From NCBI GenBank assembly GCA_029255685.2, contig CM055312.2, forward strand, positions 70,384,792-70,448,791: a stretch of DNA of 64,000 nucleotides, given 5' to 3'. Numbering within the stretch: position 1 is the stretch's first letter; each line of letters starts with the position of its first letter. Position numbers and translations under genes: made by a program. The notes below the pieces were generated by a model, which was not told where the DNA came from, did not search any database, and worked only from the letters and a program-made list of their open reading frames with translations. The stretch is from Silene conica (lineage: Eukaryota; Streptophyta; Magnoliopsida; Caryophyllales; Caryophyllaceae). This document shows, in pieces, positions 32,886 through 45,869 of the stretch.

Positions 32886-35800
32886 CATAGAGCATCTGTT
32901 GGTTGAAAAGTACACAGACGAACATAAACTATTATTTTGCATTTGTTCAGATTTTGACGGAACAAAGTAAATCAAAAACTCTCTCATTGTTCTATAAGTT
33001 CTTTGTTCTTGCCTTAGACAAAGAAAAATCGTCTTATCCTACAGAGATTTCGTGATACCCAAAGGCTATAGGGTCGAAATACTCTAAGGAAAATGTGTTC
33101 AACACGATTCGATTGGGTGTAATATACCGTCTTATTGTTTTCATTTCTGTTTTTGTGCCTTTGTTTTGTATTAGTTACTACTTTGTAATCTTTTGTAATA
33201 CAAAAACTACAACATTCTTAGACTATTTTCTATATTGGAAATGGATTCAATCAAAGAGATGACTAGCAAGTTTGGAAAGTTGGAGAAATTTGAGGGTGTT
33301 GATTTCCGTCGTTGGCAAAAGAAGATGCACTTCCTTCTCACCGCTTTGAAGTTGTGTATGTGTTGAGTACTCCCATGCCCGAGATTGTTGGGGATGAAAC
33401 TCTTGCGGAAATTCAACAGAAAAGAAACAAGTGGGCAAATGATGACTACATATGTCGCGGTCACATCTTGAACGGTATGTCCGACTCTCTTTTTGACATT
33501 TATCAAAATGTAGAGTCCGCTAAAAATTTATGGAATCAACTTGAATCTAAGTACATGGATGAGGATGCTTCTAGTAAGAAGTTTCTTGTTAGAAATTTCA
33601 TGAATTATAAAATGGTAGATGCTAGACCTGTAATGGAACAATGTAATGAATTGCTCCGGATTTTGGGACAATTTGCACAACATAAGATGGAAATGGATGA
33701 ATCTATTTCGGTGTTTAGTATTATAGACAAGTTTCCTCCTTCTTGGAAGTATTTTAAACATATGTTAAAACATAAAAAGGAAGAGTTGTCTCTTGTTCAA
33801 CTCGGTAGCCATTTGCGTATAAAGGAATCTCTAAGGGCGCAACATAGTGGCAAGGGTAAAGGTAAGGATGTTATGATGGGATCTTCTTCTATCAATATGA
33901 TGGAAAAGGGAGAGGGTTTCAATAACAAGTTTAAGGGTAAAAAACGCCTTTTTAACAACACCAATGACGACGAGTCTAACAAGGCACCAAAAGGTGCTTG
34001 TTGGATTTGTGGAAAGATCGGGCATTTGAAAGCAAATTGCAAGGTTAGGAAGCACAAAAAGAACAAGGGTTCAAGTACTAGCCAAAGACGACAAGGGTCT
34101 AATGACCAAGGTCCACCCACTAATCAAGGTCAGATTTTAGACTATGGTTTTAGTTCGGTTGTGAATTATGTACCACTAATTTCTGAAGCATTTTATGTGC
34201 AGGATGATGTAGTGGCATGGTGGATAGACTCGGGTGCAACCAATCATGTTTGCAAGGATCGACATTGGTTCAAGGATTATGAACTATTGAAGGATGGGTC
34301 CGTTCTTTATATGGGCAACAAGTCTACCGCTCCTATTGTTGGTCGTGGCATGGTGGTGTTGGAATTTTGTTCCGGAAATGTTATAAATTTATATAATGTA
34401 TCGCATGTACCCTAAATTAGAAAAAATCTTGTATCCGATAGTTGTTTATGTAAACTTGGCTATAAACAAGTGTATGAATCTAATAAGTATGTTTTATCTA
34501 AGCATGGTGTGTTTATTGAATTTGGTTATTATTGTAATGGCATGTTTATGTTGAATGTTGTTCCAAATGAAAGTTCCATATTTATTACTTCCTCTATGGA
34601 TGATACTTCATATCTTTGGCATGTGAGACTAGGACATGTACATTATAAAAGATTGGAAACTATGTCTAAAGATGGTCTAATTCTATTTTTTAACATGAAC
34701 ATTAATAAGTGTAATACGTGTATGTTGACAAAAATCACAAGGTAATCATTTGGTAATGTATCTAGGATCTCACATGTGCTTGAACTTATTCATAGTGATT
34801 TATGTGATTTTCGCAATTATCCGTCTTTAGGTGGTAAAAAATATGTAGTGACTTTTATTGATGACTATAGTCGTTTTGTTACATATATTTACTTCATGCT
34901 AAAGATGAGACAATTGATAAGTTTAAGGTTTTTAAAAATGTAGTGGAATTGCAACAATCGGTTTTGATTAAAAGGTTGTGTTCCGATAGAGGTGGTGAAT
35001 ATTATGACCCATTGTATTTTGAGTCAAGTGGTATCATTCACGAAGTGTCTCCTCCCTATATATACACCACAATTAAATGGTGTAGCGGAAAGAAAGAATA
35101 GAGTCCTAAAAGAAATGGTTAATTCCATGTTGTCTTACTCAGGTTTGAGTGACGAATTTTGGGGTGAAGCCATGTTGACGGCTTGCTATTTGTTAAATAG
35201 GATTCCTAACAAAAGAAATAAAGACACTCCATATGAACTTTGGTACAAAAAGAAACCAAACTTGAATTATCTTCGAATTTGGGGTTGTCGGTCTGTTGTA
35301 AGACTACCCGATCTCAAGATTAAAACCTTGGGGGAAAGGGGCATCGATTGCATATTCATTGGATATGCTGCGCATTTAAAGGCTTATAGGTTCTATGTAA
35401 TTGAACCTAATGATTATGTTTCGGTTCACACCATAATTGAGTCAAGAGATGCGATATTTGATGAGAGCCGTTTCTCATCAATGCCGAAGCCAAAGGATCT
35501 AGTACCTAGCTAGTTCTAGTGGAGCTATTGAGGGAAGTGACAATGTCGCAACTCAAGAAGCAACACCTGAAATTCGTAGGAGTAAGAGGAAAAGGATTTC
35601 TAAATCCTTTGGTCCCGATTTTCATACCTATTTGGTTGAAGGTTCAAGGGATGGATGTGAAAACTATTATCCATATCGTTTTCACATTGATGAGGACCCT
35701 AAGACATTTGATGAGGCAATGAGGTCTCATGCTGTGAATGATGAAATGGATTCCATAATGGGCAATAACACTTGGGTGCTTGCGTATATACCTCATGGTT

Positions 35801-38466
35801 GTAAACCATTGGGTTGCAAGTGGATCTTTAAAAAGAAGATGAAAGTTGATGGTTCTATCGACAAGTTTAAAGCTAGATTGGTTATCCAAGGCTTTAGACA
35901 AAAGGAAGGGATTGATTATTACAATACCTATGCCCCCGTAGCTCGCATTACTACTATTAGATTATTAATTGCTCTTGCTGCAATTAATAATCTAGTGATC
36001 CATCAAATGGATGTCAAGACGGCGTTCTTGAATGGTGAGCTAAAAGAGGAGGTGTATATGAAACAACCGGAAGGATTTATTATTCTCGGTAATGAGCATA
36101 AGGTTTGTAAGTTAATCAAATCATTGTATGGACTTAAACAAGCTCATAAACAATGACATCACAAGTTTGATGAGGTTGTTCTATCTAATGGGTATAGACT
36201 AAATCAGTCGGATAAATGTGTGTATAGCAAATTTGATGAAACGGTAATGGAGTCATAATTTATCTATATGTGGATGACATGTTGATCTTTGGTACCAACC
36301 AAAGTCAAGTAGACCTTACTAAGGCCTTTTTGTCATCAAGTTTTGCCATGAAAGAGATGAGTGAGGCGGATGTGATACTTGGTATAAAGATCAAGCGTGA
36401 GAACATGGGATTTTCGTTGACACAATCTCATTAAATTGAGAAAGTGTTAAAGAAATTTAATCATGGAAATTGTTCTCCGGTTAACACTCCAATGGATCCT
36501 AGTGTTAAGCTTATGCCTAATAAAGGTGAAGCTATTTCACAACTTGAGTACTCTCAAGTGAATTGGTGTTTGATGTATGCTATGACAAGCACAAGACCAG
36601 ATATCGCCTTTGTCGTTGGCAAGTTGAGTAGATACACAAGTAATCCTAGCCTTGAGCATTGGATTGCGGTAAAACGTGTGTTGAGGTATTTGAACCAAAC
36701 CGTGGATTATAGTTTGAACTATCCCCTATGTCGGATTTCCTTCGGTTTTAGAAGGATATTTCGATGCTAGTTGGATCACCAACATGGAGGATCATTCATC
36801 TACTAGTGGATGAGTGTTCTTGCTTAGTGGAGGAGCTATCTCATGGGTCTCTAAGAAGCAAACTTGTATAACAAGTTCGACTATGGAGTCGGAATTCATT
36901 GCTTTAGCTGCGGCCGGTAAAGAGGCGGAATGGTTAAGGAATTTGATTTATGAAATTCCGGTTTGGCCAAGACCTATTCCTCCTATCTCTATCCATTGTG
37001 ATAGTTCAGCTACTTTAGCTAAGGCCTATAGTGAAATTTACAACAGAAAGTCTAGACACCTTGGTGTTAGACATAGCGCGGTGCGTGAGTTGATTACTCA
37101 TGGGAGTATTTCCGTTGATTTCGTGAGAACACATCATAATTTAGTTGATCACTTGACGAAAGAATTAACTAAAAGACTTGGTTTTAAAGTCGGTAATCGG
37201 GATGGGTTTAAAGTCCATCTAGATCTTTATGATAAGATACCCAACTTCCCTCTAACATATTTTAGAGGCTAAGTTCAATGTGGAAGGCTTATTGTGGAAG
37301 ATTGAGGCACTTGTTATAATCCCGAAAGGTATGTGCATGACCTGCATGACAAGAGGTTGAAGTTTAATACTTCTTAATAAAATCTTTGGCAAAGTGCATT
37401 TTGCAAGTGCACGATGAAAGATTTAACTATGTGAGTGTGAAGTACGTGTAGCCGCTTCAAGAGGCTTGGACTTGGCTTCCTATACTCTCATGAAAGGATA
37501 TGGACACAAGGTGGTCAATAGTGTCAAGTTTGTAACTTTAAGAGTTTATTGAGTCTATGTGTATGTTATCTTCATGTATTCAATATGAGTTGAAAGGTTC
37601 AATCCATGGGACACATTGATTCTCGAATATTTGGAATGTGTAATATACTAATGTGGAAGTTCAATCCTCGGGACACTTTCATTTATGCATAGATTTGTTT
37701 ACTTTGTTGTTTTATTTGGAAACAAAGGGTACACTTAAATGGGGGAGGAATGTTAGTGATTTTGATCACAAGGTCATTTAAGTGTATTCGGGTTTTCGTG
37801 TCAAAATCGGTTTGAAATCGGAATCGATATAATGCGAGTCGGAGGGTACGGAGGGTACGCTCATATAATCGTAATTATCGAGTTTGTGTTTAAAATGGAT
37901 AAGAGACACTTTTAAAGTGTTGCCGAAGTATATTATATACCCTATCGGGTTATATACTCGGGTTGAAAGTATATTACATACTTAACAAAATTCGAATTAG
38001 CAAAAATAAGAAATGTTACGACCCCAATCGGGGCTGCTGCCTTCTTATTTAGAGCGTGATTTGCATGAGTATTTTGCATGACGGTTATTATACATGCAGT
38101 TATAATTTGTTGGTTTGTTTGCAACATAACAAACAAAACTAGAGCATCTGTTGGTTGAATAATACACAGACGAACATAAACTATTATTTTGCATTTGTTC
38201 AGATTTTGACGGAACAAAGTAAATCAAAAACTCTCTCATTGTTCTATAAGTTCTTTGTTCTTGCCTTAGACAAAGAAAAATCGTCTTATCCTACAGAGAT
38301 TTCGTGATACCCAAAGGCTATAGGGTCGAAATACTCTAAGGAAAATGTGTTCAACACGATTCGATTGGGTGTAATATACCGTTTTATTGTTTTCATTTCT
38401 GTTTTTGTGCCTTTGTTTTGTATTAGTTACTACTTTGTAATCTTTTGTAATACAAAAACTACAACA
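32407..38466 (+). mobile_element. Copia LTR retrotransposon, decayed
   Basis: The LTRs are 32407-33214 and 37751-38466, both starting TGTTAGTGATTTTGATCACA and ending CTACAACA. A polypurine tract (GGGGGAGGAA) precedes the right LTR. Parts in order: gag at about 33.2-34.1 kb with knuckle CWICGKIGHLKANC, protease (WIDSGATNH) near 34.2 kb, integrase at about 34.8-35.4 kb, reverse transcriptase at about 35.7-36.4 kb, and RNase H at about 36.8-37.2 kb. This order (integrase before reverse transcriptase) defines Copia. It is broken at roughly eight to ten places. The LTRs differ at about 4% by eye plus an AT expansion, so perhaps one to three million years (inference). The flanks AGGTG and AGTTA do not match, so the duplication is lost or altered. 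Confidence 0.92.
32825..32881. repeat. (TA)n microsatellite in the left Copia LTR
   Basis: About 57 bases of pure alternating A and T. The matching point of the right LTR (near 38140) has no such tract, so it grew or was lost after insertion. Confidence 0.95.
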
Positions 38467-39410
38467 AGTTAAGTCTGGGGTGGGAGGTCCTGTTCCTCTT
38501 ACAAATAGCTGATTTCAAGTAGGTTGTCAGCATCGGGCAATCTGATCCATCTAGACTCCTTCCCCCTCAATGCTAAGGCCTTGCCATCTAACACCCAAAA
38601 CCACTTGGTGGGGAGTAAGTAGTCAGGGTCAATGAGTGGGACTCCCTCAAATATGGTCGGGAGTCGGTGGAAGCTACAAAGTATGTCAGTCTCTGGGCGA
38701 GACATGTCACTATTACCACAAGTGGGCAGTGCCTAGATCGAGCCATGTGTGCTAGGCTAGCATACACGATTGATGGAGCACGGTAGTAAAAAGCGCTTAC
38801 TCTAAGTGGGGTTCAAATAGGATATCAAAAGCATCATCTCGTGTCAGTTTAACTTAGTCAAATCGCTCCAACATTAAATTAGACATGTCATCATCCTCAA
38901 AAGAGCCTAAGAGGGACATGCTGAACGTTGTTGATTAGCATAACACTAGCCTGTGAGTAAGGCAAGGAAACGAGGCATACCACTCTTCGCCGGTAGGTCC
39001 ACTACCAAATACCCTGCATTCTCCTTCTCGAACCCCAAGTGTTATGCCATGTCCTCAAGAGTTAACGAAAAGCTAGTATTTATGAGACAAAACTTCAAAC
39101 TGAGGAAAGCATACAATATCTTATGAAATCGGGACAACCCCTTAAACCCAGAACCTCAAAGATATAGCGTACATCAACCTCCACGCCCAAGTCCTCAAAC
39201 ACTTCTTGTTCTACACACCGAGTAGGCCTCAGTGTGCAGTCCAACAAGGCTACAAAGGCAGCCCGCTTCTCAAAATCAACAAAGATGATTGAAGGGTACT
39301 TGTCCACTGATGGGACAGTAGGCCCACGGCTCTCTTAGACCTCCTCGGCTACGGCGGAAACAACCGGAGTGTGCTTGTTGGGTGGTTGTTGAGCCCTCGA
39401 CATGCTACAA
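38467..39410 (-). pseudogene. Gag-like remnant of an older LTR element (possibly Athila-type)
   Basis: Minus-strand stretches read YPSIIFVDFEKRAAFVALLD and a following VDVRYIFEVLGLRG (39095-39307), then WFWVLDGKALALRGKESRWI (38499-38705). The wording resembles gag regions of Athila-like Ty3 elements, but only from memory. It is broken in several places. No LTR was located. Confidence 0.4.
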
Positions 39411-39890
39411 AACAAACATCAACAAAAGATTCCGGATAGATTCCGGATGGTTTAAAATTTCAGATTACATAAGATTAGGATGGAGTTTAAAACGGATTTT
39501 TTGGACAAATCATGTAAAAGAATACGTGTTAGTTTCTAAGGTGACGGCTCCAACCAGCCCTATGTAATTCATGGGACGGCCCTTGTGATGGTTTAGGGCA
39601 GTGGTGACAGCTACTACGCAAAGTCTCAAAATAAATAAGCACAAATACGTGTTAGATTTGAAGGCCGAGATATGCCTTGCTATAAATAAGCACAAATACG
39701 TGATAGGTGTTTACATGGATTATATGGATCGGGCCTGTGAGGGCTGGTTGAAGGAAGAGGACGGGTTTTAAATTTGAAGGCCGAGATATGCCTTGCTATA
39801 ATGGACCTTAGGCCGGGTTAAGGTGGGCCGGATTTGTAGAGGCCCAGGTGGCGGGTCGGGTCGGGTCAGGCTGACTCGTTACTTTCCCAT
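39411..39890. repeat. Intergenic stretch with short direct repeats
   Basis: ATAAATAAGCACAAATACGTG occurs near 39630 and again near 39682, and GAAGGCCGAGATATGCCTTG occurs near 39660 and 39777. The two words alternate, so a block of about 50-120 bp was duplicated and rearranged. A run of GGGTC words (about 39850) follows, ahead of the mTERF gene. Confidence 0.6.
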
Positions 39891-39899
39891 GTCTAAATG

Positions 39900-39990
39900 T
39901 TTTGTGTTTTAAAAACACAATAACAATAATCTTGTATTATTGTTGCATTTTCTCTCTCCACATATTTCTGTGTGGACTGTGTGATTGAAG
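39900..39990 (+). promoter_or_regulatory. Probable 5' UTR exon of the mTERF gene
   Basis: A pyrimidine-rich leader (TTTTCTCTCTCC near 39950) ends at GATTGAAG followed by GTAATA (donor at 39991). With the acceptor TTCGGCAATAAATGCAG at 40987, this would give a 5' UTR intron of about 1 kb. The transcription start is not visible, so this is inference. Confidence 0.35.
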
Positions 39991-40327
39991 GTAATACATC
40001 TCTGCAAATTCACAGCTGCTATTTTTTCATTGATTTCTGGGTACCTGGGTTTTCATTTAGTTATTTAATGTTTGTTTAATCAATTTTGCTAAAGTTTTGT
40101 ATGATTATGGCATTAGTTACATGGTATTTAATTTGGTTGATGTGGGATTCCTTGCTTGTTTTTTATTCTGCTGACTGATTGTACAGTATTTGAGTGTTAA
40201 TTAATGATCTTAATTGTGTAATTAAACAACTAATTAATGAAACATAGTTGAAGTAATCATACCCTTATGTTATTAAATCAAGAATTTATGTTAAATTAAG
40301 CAAAATCGAGTTTATAAGGGAGATTGC

Positions 40328-40417
40328 TATTTGAAGAAACCCATCAAGGGAAATTGGGAATGAAGGAAAGGTGAGAACTTGTACAGTATTTGAAGAAACC
40401 CATCAAGGGAAATTGAA
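40328..40417. repeat. Direct repeat in the mTERF 5' intron
   Basis: TATTTGAAGAAACCCATCAA plus GGGAAATTG occurs near 40328 and again near 40388, a 60-bp period. The repeat is nearly perfect and therefore probably recent. Confidence 0.7.
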
Positions 40418-40989
40418 TTGAATTGATTACTCTGTAACCTGAAACATGTTCTCATTTTGCGTTCATCTCAATCATTTGCTTACCTTTGGTAAAAATGCCT
40501 GGCAAAGAATAAAAAACAAAGTAAAGCAGAAATGATTGGAAGCAAGGGGGGTATGTTTCATCAACTTATGGAATGTTTGCAAAATGGTTTATGTTTGCTT
40601 CAAAGTGTAAGGCAGTTAGTCATTCAGTAGACTGTAGACGGACTGTGCCTTGGAAGGGGTTCCGATTACCTTGGTCCTTGGTGCAATGTAATTGCAGATT
40701 ACCATACCTTCCATTGCTAATTGTAATATTTTTCATATATTTTTAGTTCAAAAAATGAATAGTATGGAATCGAGAAGATGGAAAGAAGGGAATTGCGATT
40801 ACAGGAGACATATCTCACTAAACTAGAGTCTAGACCATAGAAAGTCAACTGTAGGGATCAATAAGGACTCGCTCTTCCAATCTTCCTCTCTTAATTGCCG
40901 TCGGCATGATTTTGTAAAATGCTTATTTTCCAAAGTTCAACCTTGTTCTTAAATTGATTTTGGTTTCCATTTCGGCAATAAATGCAGGG

Positions 40990-42134
40990 ATGTTGGCCAA
41001 GGCTTTACCTTCATCAATTGGGACACTTCATCATGGATCACCTCTATGTTTTTCCTCTGTAACTTTCTTAACTTTCATTTTCTGCTTAAGACTTTTAAAC
41101 GCGTTGCTTTAGAGTACTTTTCTTTTTCTTTCTCTTTCCCTTTCTCTGAATCTACCCCAAGCAACATCTGCTGCTCTCTGCATCTACCTCAATGGCTCCC
41201 GAGCCCAGCCACTAGCACGTAAGGGACTAACGGGGGATGGTTGCAAGCAACCGGTACCATGTTAGGAATCCATAAAGGTTGTTTTCAGATGTCTCATAAT
41301 GAGCATTACCTAATACATCTACACTCTGATAATTCGGTACAAGAAAAGCAGAGAGTTTAGTAAGTTATACATTTGTCCATCATATTTCAAGCTTGAAACT
41401 GGTTAGATTTTGCCATGGAAATCGAAACTTAGACTCTAATCAGTAGATTATGGTGCAAAAATTTTGATTATAAATCACTGGCACAAGGCATCAATTCGTA
41501 CATGTAACACGAGACTTTAAATGGATATTGAGATATTTCCCTATATTTTAACTTTGTGCATCCCCTATTTTCCATGCAGCATGAATTAGCACAACCTTTA
41601 TCTCTGACTTTACCGGTTAAACTAACACGCAATTCACGGGTTAACACGCTTTCATCATCCAAGAGATGGGAACTGCAATCAACAGCGCCTACTTCGGATA
41701 TAACCTTAAGCAGTGAAGATAGCGAGAAATGGGCAGCTAGTCGGGAATGTTTGTCCGCCTTCAGTTTCAGCGTAGAAGAGCAGGATAAAATACTGGGTAA
41801 AGCATTTGGTCAAGTCCGATCTCCATACTGGGGCGAAGAACGAAAACCAGAAATTCCAAATTACGAGGCAGTGAATGGAATACTTGAGTATCTTAAGAGT
41901 TTGAGTCTTTCAGACGATGATCTTTCTAAACTTCTTAAAAAATTCCCCGAAGTTCTTGGTTGCAACCTTGAGACTGAGTTGAAGAATAATGTACAGATCC
42001 TAGAACAGCAATGGGGTATTACAGGTAAACCATTGCGAAATGTTCTTGTTCGTAATCCCAAACTCTTAGGTTATAATGTTGATTGTAAAGGAGATTGTGT
42101 GGCACAATGCACTCGGTGCTGGGCTAGATTTTAG
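40990..42134 (+). CDS. Small mTERF-family protein, probably organelle-targeted (two coding exons)
   Basis: Coding exon 1 (40990-41058) reads MLAKALPSSIGTLHHGSPLC and ends in phase 0 at a GTAACT donor. Exon 2 starts at 41580 after TTCCATGCAG, also phase 0, and runs to a stop at 42132-42134. The product is about 207 residues. Its N-terminus is rich in Ser, Thr, Leu and Arg without acidic residues until about residue 65, like a plastid or mitochondrial transit peptide. Two mTERF helical repeats follow (LEYLKSLSLSDDDLSKLLKK, FPEVLGCN; LEQQWGITGKPLRNVLVRNP, KLLGYN). The protein ends in a Cys-rich tail, CKGDCVAQCTRCWARF. mTERF proteins bind organelle nucleic acids and affect transcription, splicing or translation. 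It is shorter than classical mTERFs (about 300-500 residues). The specific role is not deducible. Confidence 0.85.
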
Positions 42135-43582
42135 ATGAACTTGACCTTTTTTATTTTTTATTCTTGAAGGTATTTATTGTTTGTGTGATGCCTAGTACAG
42201 AATGTATTGATCTGCTGAAATTAAGCTTACAATGTACTTCTTCATGTTTATATATTATATATGCAACAATGTTATAACGTGCCTTACGTGTGGTTAAGCC
42301 CAAGGGTCAGTGAGGCCTTGGCCAAAACGCTTTGGCGCGCCTTGTAGACAATGCGCAGCCAGCAAACCACGCTACTGTGCATTTTTAATACCTTTTTTTT
42401 CTTTTATGATGCCTTTCTTAAACGTTTACTCTTACATGTTATCCTTCTTTACAATTAAAGGGGCACGCTGCCAGCTTGGGCTTTATCACTTCAGCCATGC
42501 AGAACTAAACTAATACTCCATTGTCGATGTGTGTTCACATCCAAACAAGTGAACAACGTTGTAAGAAATCAACCATTATGCACTTGCCGGAGTTGCTGCA
42601 GTGGATGTTCATACTGTTAGAGATGGCATGATACACCATTGAATTAGTTGACAGATGAATTGTTATCAGTGTAGTCCCCTCGGATTCTTCTCTGTAATAT
42701 GAATTGTCGACTTGACCGACTGTGGATGCGGTGAGGTTGTGAATCACAAATCATAGCAACGACTTGTGGCCTTCAAACATGGCTTCTAAAGGTTTTCTCA
42801 CATCTTACTAGCTTGACATATGTTGCATTACTTCAACACGCAGTTAGGAATCTCTGAAACAACTTTGAAGCGAGTTCGCCGTCTACGACGTGATGAGTCG
42901 ACATCATCAGTAGCAACTACTTATTACTACCGTAATAGATAGCCCACTGGACAACTGTTTGATATTAAATCAACTGTCATCACACTGTAATACGGACTCC
43001 AATGTTGTCACAGTACTGTATCAATTTTGACACTGCGCTCTGGGTAGTTGCCTCGGTTATTATTGTGAACTACGACTTGGACCATCTCAATCGACTGTGA
43101 TAGAGTTAGTCAAGGTTCAGAAGGTGATAATTTGAGGTACAAGTTATTTTAACATTATGTTAACCGGTTGTGTATAAAAATTAGAATTGCATGCTCACAC
43201 GGCCTCCAATTCTAATGTCTAAATAGAATGTCATTATCCGAAAAAGATAAAGCAAGCATGTCCGACACAATTTAGAGTGCACCGCCCAGTTTCGCTCTAT
43301 ATAAGTTAATTAGGCTAGTGTTACGGATCATTATCAAGGAGAGACAATCTCTTTATACAAGGAAAAATTATTCGTCTTAATTACAGACGAAAAAGACATG
43401 TCTTAATTTGTTTCTTATATAACATATCCAAAAATGGATTTATGTCGTAATAACACATATTGTCGGTATTCATGTGTAAAGTTTTACATTTAGAAGTATT
43501 ACATTTTATTAATTGAAATACCTGTTTTAATTTTAAAGAGTTGAATTGAGAAGCATAAATGAGAATAGTTGGATTAATTATT
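42135..43582. other. mTERF 3' UTR followed by intergenic sequence
   Basis: The first 100-150 bases after the mTERF stop are a plausible 3' UTR. Beyond that no gene is supported; the open frames near 42310-42750 are short and without domains. Confidence 0.45.
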
Positions 43583-43757
43583 CACTAAGTCTCTCTATAT
43601 CCGTCGTAAGTTTCTAGCGGGTCAAATTATCTCATTTGAGCATATAAGACAAAGCATAGAAAATCACAAAAAAAATTGTCTTTTCTCACTCAAGTGGATA
43701 ATACTTGACCCGTCGCAAGTTTGCGACGGATATGTCGATCACAAACGAGAATTTGTG
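43583..43757. mobile_element. Mutator-like MITE
   Basis: The flanks TTAATTATT (43574-43582) and TCAATTATT (43758-43766) match at 8 of 9 bases. The arms share ATATCCGTCG...GCGGGTCAA...TTGAG in inverted orientation over about 60 bases, and the right edge reads inward CACAAATTCTCGTTTGTGAT, the same family style as 16611-16800. 175 bp, no ORF. Confidence 0.75.
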
Positions 43758-45600
43758 TCAATTATTAGGTGAGAATTATAGGCTATAGCACATTTGATTT
43801 AATGAGTGGTATGACGATGAATTCAGAGCTGAATAGTCTTAGATTTATATGTGAAGATAGGTGATATTACCGACGTTTATATTAGGACTACTTGATTTTC
43901 AAATATGGCTTTCCAATTATTTTGTTTTACAAATTACGATAATGGTAGTGGAGCCACCGAGCCACATGGATTACCATACCACGGAGTATAAACATACTCA
44001 AATTTCATGCTATCTACCATTCTACCCTCACTTCACCCCAATAAATACCCTAAATATTGTCACTCACTCACCTAGCTCAGCAAGTCAGTCATATGTAAAC
44101 TTTTATTTACTTTTGACCAAAAAAAAAACACTCACTTAACTCCAACAAATACCCTGACATTTCATTTAGGCTCTCATATTCTTTATACCTAATATCATAT
44201 CCATCATTTTGATATATCATTTATAGTGGCCAAGCTTAGGATTTGAACTTACTATGGCGATGAGATACAACACCGAAAAATGGTTAATAGTATAAGTGAC
44301 ATATAAAAGAAGATTGAAAATTTAACTAAGGACTTCGAAATTTTTATTTTTCAGCGGGGCTAAACGTCCCTTCTAGCATTCTCCTAACTCCACCAGTGAA
44401 TTACCTTCCACTCATGAACCAAAAAATACTCCATAGATATGAAATTGTGTAAATTATACAAGTTTATGGAAAATTGCCTATTATTAACCGAGTCTTCAGA
44501 GTATTATACTTGTGAGAGAGTAATACTAAACTCAATATAATTAACTTGAGGGAGTGTACATAAGATCAATCATTACTTAACTCATCTACAATTTTCCAAT
44601 TGACTTGATAATGTTAAGGTCATGTATGCTTGGGAACTACTCCGAATACACCTGGTTAAATAGGGCGATTTGCAGGCAAGTCTAGGAATTAAATTTAGCG
44701 AAACGAGAACTTTCAGCATGGGGCAAACAGATAACAGTATAAAAGAAACTTGGAAATATTTAAAAAAATTTAACTACAACCTTTGCGATTTTAATCCGTT
44801 AATCGGAGTCGTGGACGGGAGCCACGCCTATCTACCCTACTGGTCTCAGGTCTTGACCCAAAAAAAAGTTACCTTTAGATTTTACGTACGTACAGATAAT
44901 TATGAGTTAGTTAAGTGAAAGCGGACTAAATTTACCATGCACCGGCCAGGATGTGACTCAAAAAGCAAAGCAAAGGCAAGCTAATTTAAAAGGTTCTAGA
45001 AGTAGTTTGTTATTCTCCTATGAACAGATCGAAATATGATTCTTGCTATGATTGAAAGGGTTGAAACTTTTTGTATAACTAAGTATATATTAGATATTGT
45101 TTGTTTGTTGGATAAATTAGTATATAGTAAAAATAACTGGAAATTGGTGTAGAAGGAAAGCAACACAATATATATAGGTGTTTCATGAGTCCCACAAACC
45201 GCCCAACTTATATACAACACCCACTACCACACTTAACTTAGCCTTTCTTTACACTGTTTCTTTTTTTTTTAATAACTTCATTAACTTATCTCTCTTTTCT
45301 ATTTTCATTCTATATATATGTTCATCCAAAACGCATTTTTCCAATTCATTAAGGTTATCTTCTTCATATCTTTAAGTATATGTATAATATTTGAGTTATT
45401 GTTGATTACGTTACACAATGGATCAAGGCTATATATTAACCTACTCATCTTACACTACGACTTTAACAACTTCGGAAACTCTGTTTGTCGATATGTTATT
45501 GACTCAAAGTTCACATACACATTATTATCTGATTCAATCTTGAAATATGGAGATTTATACATATATAATATGGAAAATGGATTAAACAAGAGAATAATAT
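43758..45600. other. Intergenic sequence left of the nested Copia elements
   Basis: No gene is supported. One open frame at 44670-44918 (82 residues, MQASLGIKFSETRTFSMGQT) has a fairly gene-like composition but no domain I recognise and no clear splice partner. The rest is AT-rich with T-runs. Confidence 0.4.
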
Positions 45601-45869
45601 TGAAGATAATAATGCTATTAAGAACAATTAAACACACCTACTCTCATTACTCTTCTCTTTATTGTGTACAATGTATGCGTAGCTTACCCTTTCCCTTTCC
45701 CTTGCATTCATCACTGTATTTATGATGTAATCCATATATATATCCCATGTATCTATGAAAAGAAATATATAATAATATTACAAAACTTACATGGTATCAG
45801 ACACCATTTTTCGATCCTAACCAGAGTTTTGCTTCCTTCCTTTTTTTTTTCGACATTCATATACCCATG

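Noticed and set aside
32598-32987. Minus-strand frames with Ile/Tyr runs
   Set aside because: They result from translating the TA microsatellite inside a Copia LTR.
44670-44918. 82-residue frame as a small host gene
   Set aside because: No domain, splice sites or promoter could be tied to it; noted only within the intergenic entry.
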